Source: Thamnidium elegans
Taxonomy: Eukaryota > Mucoromycota > Mucoromycetes > Mucorales > Mucoraceae
Direction of reading: 5' to 3'
DNA length: 64,000 nt
NCBI GenBank assembly: GCA_025201345.1
Contig: JAIXMG010000002.1
Coordinates: 558,001 to 622,000, forward strand
The first letter of the stretch is position 1, and the number at the start of each line of letters is the position of its first letter. Positions 36,865-50,010 of the stretch are shown here, in pieces. Under the pieces are notes generated by a model that saw only the letters and a list, made by a program, of their open reading frames with translations, ran no database searches and was not told the DNA's origin. A program made the position numbers and the translations under genes.

Positions 36865-37899
36865 ATGTCTATTGCTTTACAAACTTTAAAGGGCTCTCTT
36901 AACAAGCGTTGGATTTCTGCTGCTGCTGTAATTATCGTGCTTTTTTTTTAATTTCTCATTATCTTTTTTTTTTTAAAAAAAAAACTAATCTTTAATAATT
37001 CTATAGCCTTTAGCTCGTTCTTTCAACACCAATGCTGTCAACATGATGGCCACTGAAACTAAGGAACCCAACTTCAAGACTTTCGAGATTTATCGTTGGG
37101 TAATTTTAATTTCTAATAGTGAAAAAAAACAACATGACTAACAAATAAATAAATGTAGAATCCTGACAAGCCTACTGACAAGCCCGTCCTCCAGGCTTAC
37201 AAGGTTGATTTAAATGCTTGTGGTCCCATGATTTTAGATGCTTTGATCAAGATTAAGAATGAACAAGATTCTACTTTGACTTTCCGTCGTTCTTGTCGTG
37301 AAGGTATTTGTGGTTCTTGTGCTATGAACATTGAAGGTGGAAATACCTTGGCTTGTATTTCCAAGATTGATCGTGATACCACAAAGAACGCAAAGATCTA
37401 TCCTCTTCCTCACAGTAAGTAAATATATATGTATATACTACTTTAAATTTCAAAACTAAAATGCGATAATAAAAAAATAGTGAACATTGTCAAGGATTTG
37501 GTACCTGATTTAACTCATTTCTATAACCAATACAAGAGTATCGAACCCTATCTTCAAAACACCCCTCCTGCTGATGGTAAGGAGAACTTACAATCAATTG
37601 AAGATAGAAAGAAGTTGGATGGTCTTTATGAATGTATTCTTTGCGCTTGTTGTTCCACCTCTTGTCCCTCTTATTGGTGGAACCAAGAAGAATATCTTGG
37701 TCCCGCTGTTTTGATGCAAGCTTATCGTTGGATGATTGATTCTCGTGATCAATTCGGTCCTCAACGTCGTGAAAAGCTTCAAAATAAGATGTCTCTTTAT
37801 CGTTGTCATACCATCATGAACTGTTCAAAGACCTGTCCTAAGGGTCTTCAACCTGGTGTTGCCATTGCCAAGATCAAGTTGATGATGGCTGTCGAGTAA
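36865..37899 (+). CDS. SDH2: succinate dehydrogenase iron-sulfur subunit, mitochondrial
   Basis: Exons 36865-36927, 37007-37099, 37159-37414 and 37481-37899 give 276 residues. A mitochondrial presequence ([20 protein letters not shown]) precedes the mature protein. The [2Fe-2S] site is [20 protein letters not shown] plus AC. The [4Fe-4S] site is [16 protein letters not shown] and the [3Fe-4S] site lies in [17 protein letters not shown]; all expected Cys are present. It carries electrons from the flavin subunit to ubiquinone in complex II and the TCA cycle. The 79-bp gap to the convergent SEC24 stop is very short, so the two transcripts probably overlap at their 3' ends. Intron 1 holds a T-tract/A-tract junction. 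Confidence 0.97.
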
Positions 37900-37978
37900 A
37901 AAAAATATAAAAAAAAATGATGTTTTTTTTTAATTCATAAATAAACTCTTTTTAATATATATTGTATATATTTTATTA

Positions 37979-40900
37979 TTATTTTGGTTGACATTTTGAT
38001 CTAATAAATCCTAACCATTGAAAGTAACTCATACCAGAACTAGCTGCTTCTTGATTAGCTCCTGCAGTTGCTGGCCCTGAAGGTTGACGATCCTCTATAA
38101 GACGACTTACAAATCGACTACGAAGCATTGGATTACCTTCTTCATTTATAATATAAATTGAAGGATAATACGCTACTTGTCTGTGATTTTGCAATTCTTG
38201 AACCATACGTGAGACTCTTTCAGAAATGGGTGACTTGAGTGTAGGTAACATGGGGACTGGTCCAGATTTAATTTCTTGAACCGAATTGACGCCCAATAAA
38301 TCTTTACAGAGTTGTGGTACAGCATGTTTACCAATCCAAATATAAATATTTTGTCCATCTTCCAATAAATAACAACCATGTGCTTCTAGTTTTTCGGCGG
38401 TTAAGCTAGTAGCTGGAGGCATAATACATTTTCCGTTACTATCTAATGTGCCTGCCACTTGAGGCATATTATGAATTGAATAGAAATTAGGATGTACAAA
38501 TTTTTTCCAAGAATCAGTAGGTAAAGTACGAAGTAAAATAGCGGATTGAGATCGAATATCAGCAGGGATCGTACTTGCATCATTAAACGCTTCGGATTTC
38601 AAAATACTTAAACTTAAAAGTGCAAGTAAATCTAATTCGCGACAGACAGTTAATTGAGCATTGGAAGAACTGACCCCCATAACTTCGGATCCATATGCTG
38701 CAAAAATCTCTGTCACCCCCTTAGATAAATATTCTCTACCGTCGCGTAATTTACCATTGGCTCCCTTATCGATAGCTAAAGAATTATTTAGTTAAGAGAT
38801 ATTAGGAAAATTAATAAATATATATGTATATTTTACCGCTATGACAAATTGCTCTGACAATTGCAACTTGATCTACAGATGAATATAATTCAGAGATACT
38901 CTTGGTAACGGGAAGACATAAATTCATAACACGAATACGACGTTCACCAAAGCAAGTGGTATAAAGTAACGCAGTTTGGAAGTGAGCAAATTGACTCGTA
39001 ATTTCTTCTTCAATGCCCAATTCGATACAATACGATTGATCACGAGGAACATTTGGCAATGCCATAATATCAGGAACTCGTGTAGTACAGTTACCATAGA
39101 ACGAACGACACACAATACCCTGAGAACAACGTGTCCGCATAACAGCTTCTAACCCAATTTCCTCTGACAAGAGCGAAATAATCTCTTGTTTCAATTTCTG
39201 CGCATCTGACTGATTATGAGCATTAAATCCAGGATAAAAATGAGTCTGTCCACCTGTAAATCGAGGAATAACATTTAATGTTGCCACATCTGAGAATTCA
39301 TTGCCAAAAATAAACATATCAGCACAGACTTGAGATTTAGTACATTCACCAGCAAACGTTTTATACCAAGTACTAGAGGCCGACATAAGAGGTGAATCTA
39401 ATGTAGATTTACCTCCTTCTGCTTTAGGTTTAATAATACCATCGCCTATAGTAGGAAGACTAGCTTGATAACAAACAATTTTACCACCTGTGGGTGACTA
39501 TCCGTAGGCGTTAAACTTACATATGTTTTTCCTCTTTATTTAAATATATACGGCTTACCAATAATTTACGAGCGGCTTGTAGAGCAGATCCTAAACAATT
39601 TGATGGTGCATGTGTATTCTGATACATAGTCTTCATTCTATCCAATAAATCAATCACAGCGCTCTTATACTCGACCAAATTAACAATCAAATCGGAAGAA
39701 GCTCTAGGCAAATACATATCCGATAAATCGCCAACAACCAAAATTTCAGGTTCACTTCCAGTCAATTTATAAAATCCAACTGCATTATCAGCACTAATGA
39801 ACGCTACCTTCGTACGTCCATCTTCATTGGGAATTTTATCCAAGGATTCCTTAATCGCGTCAGCAACAATACCTACCATACCTGTTTGAATGGATTGAAA
39901 TGATGTATCGATAACAAAAACATATACTGGTGGTTGAGGTGGTCTAATCGTGTATTCTGCTGGTGCAATAAAATCGACACATCCATAATTTAATTCAGCT
40001 CTGCTATAACGATCTACTTGTTGTCCACTTGTAATATCCCAATCAAACTCTTGAGGTACTAAAAGAGATATTTAACATTTTAGTGTACTTTTTTTAAAAA
40101 AAAAGAAAATAACTTATCTCTTACCATCATTATCCATGTCACACATATTACATTTCCATTGTAATGCACCAGCAGTGAATTGAACAAATGGATTAATGTA
40201 CGTTTTACAACGACCACAACGAGCAACAATTGTATCAGATACAACAGGTACTTCAACCTAATTTATATGTATAAACTCTTAGCTGCAAACACTTGATGAA
40301 CTCCATCCTCTCTTACCTTTTCATCGCTAAGATAGGGCTGTAAAATTAACGCTAAAGGTAATTTTGATTTTTTAAGTAACCCGTTCGAATAAGGAAAACT
40401 ATTGACAGTTGCATTTTTAAAACAAGGGTTCACTTGTGAATTAGGTGAAGAGGTAGCAGTAATCTAAATAAATAAAAAATTAAATTTGTTTGCAAGACTT
40501 ACAAGAGCTCTATTTTTTTTTTTTTTTTTTTTACATCAACTTACATTTAAAGGAATTGCAGGACTAGATGCTTGGCGTTGAAAATCTTCAATAAGTGGCG
40601 CTTGTCCAATAAGTGAAACATCTTGTCTAGCAGGTTGAGAGTTATTTATACTCATGTTAGCCATACCATTTAATGTTTGATTATAGCCACCATTGAAAGA
40701 AGGTTGCGCAGGTACAGGAGAAATGTAGTTAGACGTAGGTTGAGGTGATGGTTGAAACTGATGAGGCTGTTGAAATGGAGATCCAGGAGGTTGAAACTGT
40801 TGTTGCTGTTGGTATGACGCCTGGGGTTGTTGGTATGGCGCTTGAGGTTGTTGGTATGGCGCTTGAGGTTGTTGGTATGGCGCTTGAGGTTGTTGGTATG

Positions 40901-41153
40901 GCGCTTGAGGTTGTTGAGGTTGTTGATATGGCGACTGTTGATACGACTGGTGTGGTGACTGAGCCTGTTGATATCCCGAGTTAGCAGGAGCAGGAGAAAG
41001 TTCGGCGTTTTGAAAACGAGGATAGTGACGCTTTTGCTTTCTAGATTCAATCTGAGGCGATTGTTGTTGAGGTGTTCCTAAAGGGGAGGCAACTCGAGGT
41101 TGTTGCGGTACCTCAGCTTGGGAAGTATTATAATAAGGTCCAGAGTTATTCAT
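37979..41153 (-). CDS. SEC24: COPII coat cargo-binding subunit Sec24
   Basis: Exons 41153-40545, 40463-40317, 40257-40125, 40058-39559, 39497-38837 and 38775-37979 give 948 residues. The N-terminal 200 residues are Pro/Gln-rich with a tandem APYQQPQ repeat. Then come the zinc finger (RCGRCKTYINPFVQF, WKCNMCDMDNDVPQEFDWD), the trunk domain (PPVYVFVIDTSFQSIQTGM), the beta-barrel, helical and gelsolin domains (ADMFIFGNEFSDVATLNVIP, LLEDGQNIYIWIGKHAVPQL). The end reads SGMSYFQWLGFIRSKCQPK. Sec24 binds cargo exit signals and pairs with Sec23. Start taken at the ATG at 41153; an in-frame GTG one codon upstream is not needed. The Sec23 gene is at 1140-3797 in this window. Confidence 0.96.
40810..40914. 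repeat. 21-bp coding minisatellite, five units
   Basis: Five tandem units (TGGTATGGCGCTTGAGGTTGT and one variant) inside SEC24 exon 1, coding on the minus strand for APYQQPQ repeats. Partial, degraded units continue on both sides. Copy number may vary between strains. Confidence 0.9.
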
Positions 41154-42076
41154 CACTAATACAACGAGATGAAGAAAGAAAAGAAAAAGAAAAAGGCTTT
41201 CAAATTAAAAGGTATTCCACTTAAAATTCAGACACGTTTTTTTTTATTAAATTCAGACTGACGTAGAAATAATCAAGGTAAAAAGTGGTTATTTAACCGA
41301 CCATAAAAACAGATACGTGCCTGACTTAATTGATGAGAAAAGTTTAACAAAGTGTTTGCTATTTGAGAAGTATTTTCATCATTAAACAGATGATATGGCT
41401 CTTCTTTCTTTAAGGTACATATACTTGTGGACTTATTGTTGCTATTTCAAGACAAAAACCAGAAAGAACAATATTCATTGTTATTTATATAATCAATGTA
41501 CTTCTCAAGACTTTTAGTATGTCACTGCTTAACTTTCAATATCTGAAATTTGAATTAATCTATCTGTGACCATAAGCGTTCGATTCACAGAGCGACACGT
41601 TTACTCTTTTTTCACGTGTTACTTTCATGTAAACTACTTTCGCGTGACCATAATAAAAAATTCGCCTTTCTCGGCCTGTTTGGTTAGTATATTAAATATG
41701 CGCAATAAATAAATAGAATAAAACACCACTTTGTGGTTCAATACGTCGTTCCAGATAATCACCTGAATACTATTGCTGACAGCCAGAATAAACTATTTTA
41801 TTTTAACGATGTCTTTCTACTAACGACGATCACTTTTAAATACAATTAACAAATATAAAGTTTTTTTAAAAGAAAAAAGGAGAAGTATCTTTTTATTTAC
41901 ATTTCTTCTGAAGTAAAAAATTAACAGATAATAGTACAACTAGTTACTGCGTGATAAAAAATAGAGAGGGGATAGTTATTAATAATTGTCATGTTGAAAA
42001 AAATCTACACTTAATAGCATTTTTTTAAAAAAAAAATATGCGAGAAAAAATTACATATATACTAATGGTATGAAAA
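41154..42076. other. intergenic, SEC24 promoter and MFS 3' side
   Basis: A CACGTG E-box-like site lies near 41613. AT-rich otherwise, no supported gene. Confidence 0.35.
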
Positions 42077-43616
42077 CTAAGTACGGTATACAAAGTTTTG
42101 GTTTTGAGCATCAGTGATGTCTTCAAGGTCGCCAGGTAGAGCAACAATATTGGTATTCTTATCCAAATGGCGCTTCTTGTTGGCTTGAGTGTAGCTGAAG
42201 CGAAGGTAAAGGAACAAGAGGATTGTAACCACATTAGCAGCAACATAGACACTCATACCCATAAAGTAACGGGGTGCATCATTTTCACGAAGCAAAAGAG
42301 GTCCGATAAAATTACCGATGGTATAAAAAATTAGACTGCCACTAGTATAGAAAATTTTCTTTGTATAACCAGATACATTGCTGGAAATAGAGGCTTGCAT
42401 TAAAGTATAAGTTGGTGTGCAACCCCAACTAAAATAAAGACCAAGGAGTTTAGCACCACCGGTGGGAATAGCTAACAAAAGGATAAGGCCTACAAGAGAA
42501 AACCCACAAGTAACAATGGCGACCCAGATAATCTCTCCTTTACTTTTACTGATTTGGGTCGAACCGTACATTAAAATCAAGGAAACTACACCACTTGGGA
42601 TAGTAAGTAACATTGCATCAAAACTATTGTATCCAAGGTCAGAGATAATAAGAGTCTGGAAAATAGTAAGAGCACCATTTTGTAATTCGATCAAAAGAGC
42701 AATAAGGCAATAAACATATAAACGTGGTTCTCCTAAAGCTTCACGAATGTGATCATAATTGACTTTAAGAGTAGGAATAACCGCGTTATCACGAGAACGT
42801 TCTTCGACAATAGCCTTTTCGTCTTCAGTTAATCTGAACCATCTTGATGTTGGTCTATCAGGCAAGAAAATAAAGTAAAGGAAGCCCATAGCTGTAGTGA
42901 TGCTACCAAAAATAATAAATGCCCACTTCCATGGAGAAATTGCACCAACTGTAGGCAATTTCATAATACCGGCACCAATAAGACCACCGAGAATCATAGC
43001 AACACTGTTGCTCATAAACAAAACACCGAACCAAACGACTTGTTCCGCACGTCTGTACATGGTTGCGATCAATAAAAACATACAAGGGTAAGAAGTGGCT
43101 TCAAAGAAACCAAGCAAGAAGCGGAGTGCAGCCAATTGACTAAAGTTGGTAGCCCAGGCCATGGACAAGAGAGAACCACCCCAGATCACCAAAATAACAC
43201 CAATATATTTGGAAATGGTGAACTTTTGCATCAGATAATTGTTTGGGAGTTGCATACAGAGGAAACCTAAATAAAAAAAGGATCCTAACCAGCCATATTG
43301 ATCTTTTGAAATACCAGTGTCATGGAAAAAATCTGGTAAAACACTAATAATGGATAAAATTGTCTTGTCGAGAAACTACATAAGGAAGTAAGATATTAAT
43401 AAAATTATAATAAATAAAAGGAATTAAATTTACCTGAACAAAAATAAGCACACAAACAAATGGCATAAATGACCAATTTAACTTCTTCACCAATTTCTGC
43501 TCTGCCTTCGATGGTACAAATGGAGCATCCTTTGAAGTAGTTGAAAAAGTTTCTATGTGTTCTTGTCCATCTTTTGAAGTGAAGCTAGATGGCTTTTGGT
43601 ATTTTTCTTCCATCAT
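42077..43616 (-). CDS. major facilitator superfamily transporter, anion:cation symporter (Dal5/allantoate permease-like)
   Basis: Exons 43616-43434 and 43375-42077 give 493 residues. After a hydrophilic N-terminus, KLNWSFMPFVCVLIFVQFLD begins helix 1. The protein has about 12 hydrophobic segments. Family hallmarks include YGWLGSFFYLGFLCMQLPNN, RFLLGFFEATSYPCMFLLIA, RAEQVVWFGVLFMSNSVAMI and FLPDRPTSRWFRLTEDEKAI, all typical of the fungal anion:cation symporter family (allantoate, nicotinate, pantothenate or vitamin permeases). It is probably a plasma-membrane proton symporter of a small organic acid. The substrate cannot be told from sequence. Two in-frame ATGs open the frame; the upstream one is used. 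Confidence 0.9.
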
Positions 43617-44939
43617 ACTTTTTTTTACGATGTGGAAGAAATATGAAAAATAAATAGAAGATCTCTTTTATATGATTTAGAATTTTTTTTTTTTTTTTGA
43701 TCCTTTAGTAAATTTGCATGATACGAGTGTAACACAAATCTGTAAAATTTGATAACTGTTATTTCACACAAGTAATTCACCCAGTTTATAGTAAAAGCAA
43801 CGCCAACGGGAAATTTTTTTAAATGCTTCTCTCGGAGGATCAATCCTATTATTAAATGCACGTTAAAAAAGTTTTATGATCTAAAGTTTTTTTTTAAAAA
43901 GGGGAAGTTGAAACAATAATAACCTAAAGACTTTTATGACATATGAGAACGGATAAACTAAATAAATCAAGGTAGCACCAGAAGTTTATTCATGTCAGCC
44001 TAATATGGATACGTTATCAACATAAAAAATATTAATTATGTACATGCATTAAAAAGAGGGTCACAGGCATACCCAGAGAACAGGTATTTTCTTCCCAAGA
44101 GCATTATAAGATATGACCGGGACTTCGGATAAGATGACAAAGTATAAAATAACGTAGAAGGATTCAACTCTCACAAGTAAACTTTTTTCCTACGGTCAGT
44201 ATCCGTGGGTAATCCTATATGGTAATTTTATCAGAGAGGAGAAGTAATAAATTCAAGAAGACGATTTGCAGCCAAAGTAGCACACAAATATACCTGAGAA
44301 CAGGTATATTGAAAAGACAATAAAGGGAATAAACAACTGGTGATCCTTTAGGTTTGACAAAAAAAAAAAGTTTTTGAAAGTCTTATCTACTATCACAAAA
44401 GCGGTAGTGTTTTTAGATTACTTTTTAGTACGATAAAAAAAAAACTTTCAAAGTTTTATACGGGAACTTTTTTTTTTTCATCCAATAATTCAATTGTAAG
44501 ATAGTAAGCTATTTAGTCTTATTGGTGGTCGGGAATAAATTAAGATGCGGTAAAAGCAACATGTATCGGAATCTTAATTACCTTGTAACTTTTAATACAG
44601 ATATGTAATCTTCAAACTTCTTGTCTAATCTAAAAACTCCAAAATTCTAGATTCTGGAATTTATTCTTAAAAATTAGGGATGAAAGGTTTACTTTTTTTT
44701 TTAAAAAAAAAATAAACTAACTACTAATTTATAATGGCAGAGGGAAGTACAGAGTAAATCTTGTACATCACCAAGAACTACTATTTCTTACAACTGCTTA
44801 TTTTTACTGAGACAGGCTGTCGGTCCGTACCGTCCAAATTCACTTTATCACAAACACCAAAGGGAGGAATTTTTTTTTTAGTAAAAAGGCAGGGAAGAAA
44901 AAAAATCAAAGGACCGATTTCTACATAATTCCAGTGGGG
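43617..44939. other. gene-poor stretch with a palindrome
   Basis: No supported gene. ATACCTGAGAACAGGTAT at about 44290-44307 is a 7-bp-stem palindrome, and GAGAACAGGTAT also occurs near 44075. TTTGAAAGT/ACTTTCAAA inverted sequences lie at about 44377 and 44448. Confidence 0.4.
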
Positions 44940-45399
44940 CTACGAAAGAGAATGGATGTAACCGTTATTTTTATTAACATGGAATGTACTTGTTGTAACT
45001 GTGGCAATATATCTCATGGATGCAGTTAATTTGCCACATGAGTCGTCAATACGCCTTGAAGGTATTGATAATAATGCCTTTTTTACATCAATAATTACAG
45101 CACCGGCTAGAAAAAGAGAACAATAGTATTTATAGTTTTCATAAATAAACCATTCCTTGTTAAGACTACACACCTTTTCACATTCAGTTCAACGTAGACG
45201 CCAGGAACCACAATGCCAGAGTAAGGTCTATTGGTAATAAGTATCTATATGATCACGAGTGCTTGCATTTATATTTTTTAACCAATTACTTTGTTTGACC
45301 ATTGTCTTTTCTCGGGTAATCGTAGCTTCCAGAGTATATATGTCTTGTTCGTGACTATAATATGCATTTAAAGTTTTGAAGTCTTCACCACAATCGTGA
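44940..45399 (-). pseudogene. possible small gene or relic, unrecognised
   Basis: Segments with coding character: one frame DCGEDFKTLNAYYSHEQDIY to STRDHIDTYYQ, a second ITNRPYSGIVVPGVYVELNV, then after a probable intron (about 45175-45107) GAVIIDVKKALLSIPSRRID to NNGYIHSLS and a TAG at 44940. I find no convincing start codon, and the first two segments are in different frames. It could be a remnant of a small secreted protein gene. Imperfect inverted repeats lie near 44884-44912 and 45584-45613. Confidence 0.3.
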
Positions 45400-46763
45400 C
45401 ATTATGTGGAAAACATGAAAATGGATCGGTAAGTGGAAGCTTCGGCAATAAAACTTTTATTTTCATTTTTTTTAAGCAATCAGGATGACCTTGACAGATC
45501 AAAAAATCTGCTAACAGATCAAGATTTATGTATGTCTTTTGTTACCAGGCCATTGAGATTTAGAAAATCGTTTTTTGGCCGCCCTTTGAAAGTTTTCTTC
45601 CCCGCCTTCATATTATGTCATAGAAACCTTGAGGTTCCCTCTTTTTTTTTTTTTTTCAAAAAAAAACACTTTTAGCTCGGAAAACGTTTTTAATAAATAT
45701 TTAGGCCGGGTGTATAACAGTGAACGTAACACTTGCATTCTTTAGGTACGCCCATTCTTTTTAGTTCAGTTTGGGATATTAAAAAAAAAAAGACAAACGT
45801 CAAAATTTGAAAGAATTGTACATTACATATTATACAAAAATCCTTTTAATTTAGGGACAATTTATCATATGTTGGTTGTTTTCATTAAGAATAGTAAGAT
45901 GCTTTTTCATATCATACTTGCCTCAAAATCTGGCGTAATTCCTTTTAAAAAGCGGGGTAATAATATTGACATTTGTATACCGGGTTCGTTCAACTAACAT
46001 ATAAGGCTTAGACAGATCCAGAATATTTAATCTAGATTATATATTAGGGGGAGGTAGTTTTTACCGAGTATTCTTTTAGTCTTTAAAGCGGATCTTTGAA
46101 AGGAAAAAAAAAAGATGCATTTCGTGCTCTCAAAAAAAAAAAGTTAGATCTTGCTACTGTATTTTATAATACATTTTTAGACTAGATGTGTCAATATTTA
46201 CTCTCGTTTATTAATTTAAAAGGTCTAGTAAGCTTTATTTATATATTTTTGATCTATATATGCTCTAATTCATAAAAAACATGACAATGAATGTCTATAG
46301 TTTTAGTACCCTTTTTTTTTTAAACCTTAAAAAAAACGTTGTTACCACTCAAGAGTACCCGTTCCGGTACCCTTTTTTTCCTTAAAAAAAAATAGTTTAT
46401 AGAAAGGATAATTTTAACCAATTGTAGCTTTAGAACAACTGTGAACCAAATAAAAAATGATTGCTTGATAGTATTAGGTCTTTAATATATACGATCGTTC
46501 TAAACAACAAATTGAAAGTCTTTAGCCACATATACTTAAAGGGGGGGGGGGTTAATGTATTGTCATTTTTATATCTCTGTAGATACGTATAGACGAATAT
46601 AGCGTCTAACTAATAAAAACAAAAGATACACTTTCAAATAGTAAAAAAAGTTGAATTTACACATTCGATAGCTTTAAAAATATGCTTACAAGAAACTTAG
46701 TTTTAAAGAATATTGTATTAAAAAAGGTATATTTTTATAGATTTGAATTAATAACCCAAATTT
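45400..46763. other. gene-poor stretch
   Basis: Long A/T runs. A GTACCC + T-run + CCTT + A-run block occurs twice (46307-46336 and 46370-46392), with GGTACC-type palindromes. A ten-base G run lies near 46542. No supported gene. Confidence 0.35.
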
Positions 46764-49221
46764 CTAATAGGCAGCAGCTACGCCTTGCTTTCTAGGGTCA
46801 CTGGCGGCATGCACAGTGCCATTTTCGAAACGTCTAATTGCTTGAGATGCGGATACAGTACCAGTCTCTTCCAAATTTCGAAGCTATTATATTTAAACAA
46901 GAAATATTAGTTTTTTTTTTTTTTAAAAAAAAAGAAGGTTTTTTGTTCATTTACCACATGACCCTTGTTCTGTAAGTCTTCCAAAATAGTGGCATCATAC
47001 CCAGTTTCAAACTGGACTTCATTAGGAATCAATTGATGATGAATTCTGGGCGCTTTAACTGCCTCAAAAATATTTTGTTTGAAATCGTAAGTATTTAAAA
47101 TAACATTTAACGTAGCTGTTAAAATTTGAGAACCACCAGAACCACCGACAACCAATTCCAACTGGCGGTTTCCATCTTCAATAATAGTGGGTGTAATTGT
47201 AGATAAGGGTCGCTTAAATGGTTCAATATAATTATAAGCGCTAGGGAATAAACCAAAATTGTTGGGAACTCCAGGAATACTGAAGTCATCCAATTCATCA
47301 TTTAAAATAACTCCTGACACAGGGTCCATAAATTTAGCTCCAAACATTAGGTTGACGGTTGATGTTAATGAGACTGCGCCATCATCTTTATCGACAACTG
47401 AGAGATGCATAGTACCATGAGGATCATTATTTTCATATTTGGGTTCATAGTATAAGGGATCATGTGTCAAGTTCTGTAATATATATATAAAAAAAAAATG
47501 AAAGAAAGAGAGTTAGTCATGGTTTATATAGTACCGATATATTCATTATACTTTACATCCGAAATATTTTTTCTCACTATATCTGCCCATTCCTTACTAA
47601 TAATCTGTTCCATACGATCATCATTCTTAATAAAATCGGGATCACTGATCTCCGTACGAAAAGCAAAACCGTATTTCAAAGCCTCGACAAAACGATGCAT
47701 GGTTAACCCGGTAGGACCGGTTATATTAAAAAAGAAGGGTTCAATGATATTCAAAACTGATAAAAGAGCAGGACCACTAGTAGGACCAGCGGTAGTAATT
47801 ACTTTACGGCCACGATAGTAGGTATGAATGGTAGGTCGAATTAATGCACGGTAATTTTCCATATCCTGCAAAGTCAAAATCCCCCCGGCAGCTTGTGTAG
47901 CGTTCACGATAGTTTCAGCAATTGCTCCCTAATTTATCATAGTTGTGTTACCAAATGTATTTTTCGATCTACAAATCTCAAACAAACCTTATAAAACACA
48001 TCAGGACCTTCTAAAGCAATCTTTCTCAGAGTAGTACCTAAAGTTGGTCGTTTGATAAGATCACCAGGTACGGCTATCACGCCAGAAGGAGCATACACTT
48101 TAGCAAACCCAGGTGACTTTTCAATCCAGCTTTTAGATTTCTAATACGGAAAGAAAAAACGCAATGAGTACTTGATATTTCGTTATATCTATAAATCACT
48201 CTACCACTAGTTTACTATACAATAAGTCCGTTACTTTAAATCCATCTTCAGCTACGTGAATAGCTGACGTAAAAAGGTCCTTCCATGGAAGTCTACCATG
48301 TCTATAATATATATGTCAATTTATTTCACTCGTAAGTTTTTCCTTCTGAAAAAAAAAAGGCGACAAATGCTTACCTTTGATGCGCCAATTCAAAACCTCT
48401 TATCTCGCCTCTAAAAATAAATAAACAATCTCGGTTATTTAGAGATAGAAAAAAAGAAGATAATATACTTACGGAACACCGACAGATAACCCACCGACTT
48501 GAGCAGCCATCGGATCTTTTACAAACATATCTTTGAAAGCAGCAGCAGGTGCGGTCTCTCTGAAATCAATATGTTCATAAGTTCCATTAGGTGAACGAAT
48601 TAGCATAAACCCCCCACTACATAAAAGAAAAAATCATTACTTAATTTTAACCACTAAAAAAAAAAAGCCCGCCAATAGATTACCCGCCAATGCCTAATAA
48701 ATGTTTTACCAATGAATATGACGCAATTTTTAAGAAATTAATGTGATTTTTTTTTTACCTGTAGCAAAACTATTCACCACACCAATACAAAGCGCTGAAG
48801 CGATGGCGGAATCGACTGCGTTGCCACCTTTCTTTAAAACTAGGGAGTGCTTAAAGCGATCAATTTGTTTATCCAACAATTTCTTTTTTTTGCTCCTACT
48901 TACTGGATAGTCCTGCGTCCGAACATTCTTTTAATTCAACAGCCACAGCTCCTTTCTTACCAACTACAAGATGAGGTAAATCTTCAGAACGATCTGAACA
49001 ATTAAACAGGTAAATAATCTAAGTACTTAAAAATGAAGTTGTATTTGTCGATTTTTTTTCTTGGTACCTGAAAAAAATGCTTCCCGGTGTAAAAGTGTCA
49101 TAACTACACCCACAGAAAGAAAGACAAGTGCAGCCGATATAGTAATTAAGACCTTTTTGCCATTGGATTTCTTTTGGGTATTTCTCAATAACGATTGAGT
49201 TTCTTCGTCTCTAGTGCTCAT
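46764..49221 (-). CDS. gamma-glutamyltransferase (glutathione hydrolase)
   Basis: Eleven exons, all in frame, give 591 residues: 49221-49068, 48993-48904, 48839-48759, 48693-48684, 48616-48473, 48410-48375, 48301-48205, 48140-47988, 47928-47557, 47473-46955, 46883-46764. The N-terminus is cytosolic, with a type II membrane anchor KVLITISAALVFLSVGVVM. Then AVAVELKECSDAGLSILKKG, GGNAVDSAIASALCIG and GIGGGGFMLIR match the large subunit. The autocleavage site and catalytic Thr lie in PHGTMHLSVVDKDDGAVSLT; the oxyanion region is GGSGGSQI. The enzyme cleaves the gamma-glutamyl bond of glutathione, in fungi at the vacuole or cell surface, releasing sulfur and nitrogen. Exon 4 is only 10 bp. The start codon is preceded by a T-tract/A-tract junction. 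Confidence 0.94.
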
Positions 49222-49550
49222 AGTTTTTTTTTTTTTAAAAAAAAAGAGGCAATAAAGGAATAAAGAATTAAATTATCCAATTGTCAAGATTTTATACAGA
49301 TTTGGGAATTTTCAGTGGTCACATGTACTTTTTAAGTTCCCATGATAACTCATGTGTCATATAATCTTCCACCTGCCAATTATTTCCTCCTGTTGCCAAA
49401 AAAAAAGTAACAAATCAATAGGTTGCCGGAATTAAGAGATATTTGATGCTACATATATGGTGATATTCAGTCGCTATTTCCTATATCGTAAACATTTTTT
49501 TTTTTACTTAAATTAAATGAGTCAAAATGATCTTCAAATACGACACTTAT

Positions 49551-49552
<2 letters not shown>

Positions 49553-49585
<33 letters not shown>
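49553..49585. repeat. 33-bp poly-T
   Basis: Uninterrupted T run upstream of the gamma-glutamyltransferase gene. Confidence 0.9.
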
Positions 49586-49586
<1 letters not shown>

Positions 49587-49734
49587 GGACAAACTGAAAG
49601 ATATAAAAAGTTTAAACCTTTAATTACTACTATGTATATATTAAGAATATAGAGAAGAGAGCGAAAAAATAAATATGGCCATAAAAAATAAAGATGCCCA
49701 GAAGGTTATTATTACCGTGATTTAACAGCGGCAT

Positions 49735-50010
49735 GCATTTAAGGGAGATACAATGGTGGTATTGCATTTTCAATCGTCCAAAGGCTAGGATTTATCGCCT
49801 GTATACCTTTAGGGAAGGTGTTTGCTCTAAGAAGAACTGTATCCGTTTGAATGAGCATAAAACAAAAACAAAACATGAATACAAAAAGTAAAGAAAAAAA
49901 AAGAAAAGGGCTTGTTTAAAAAAAAAGATGGGTGATAAAAAAGGATGATAAATAAGGCCGTATTATGACACTACGTGTTTCGTATACACGTTAATCATTT
50001 GTACGTACAT
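49735..50010. repeat. degenerate copy of the arm ORF repeat
   Basis: CAATCGTCCAAAGGCTAGGA, CGCCTGTATACCTTTA and GGGCTTGTTTAAAAAAAA align in order with 32845-33000 in the right arm, with scattered substitutions and indels. Minus-strand coding traces (IQAINPSLWTIE) correspond to IQAVFPSRWTIE in the arm copies. The rest of 49222-50535 has no supported gene. Confidence 0.65.

Noticed and set aside
40810..40914. CRISPR-like array
   Set aside because: The units are contiguous without spacers and encode a Pro/Gln repeat in SEC24.
40745..40984. Plus-strand Val/Glu/Met repeat protein
   Set aside because: Antisense of the SEC24 coding minisatellite.
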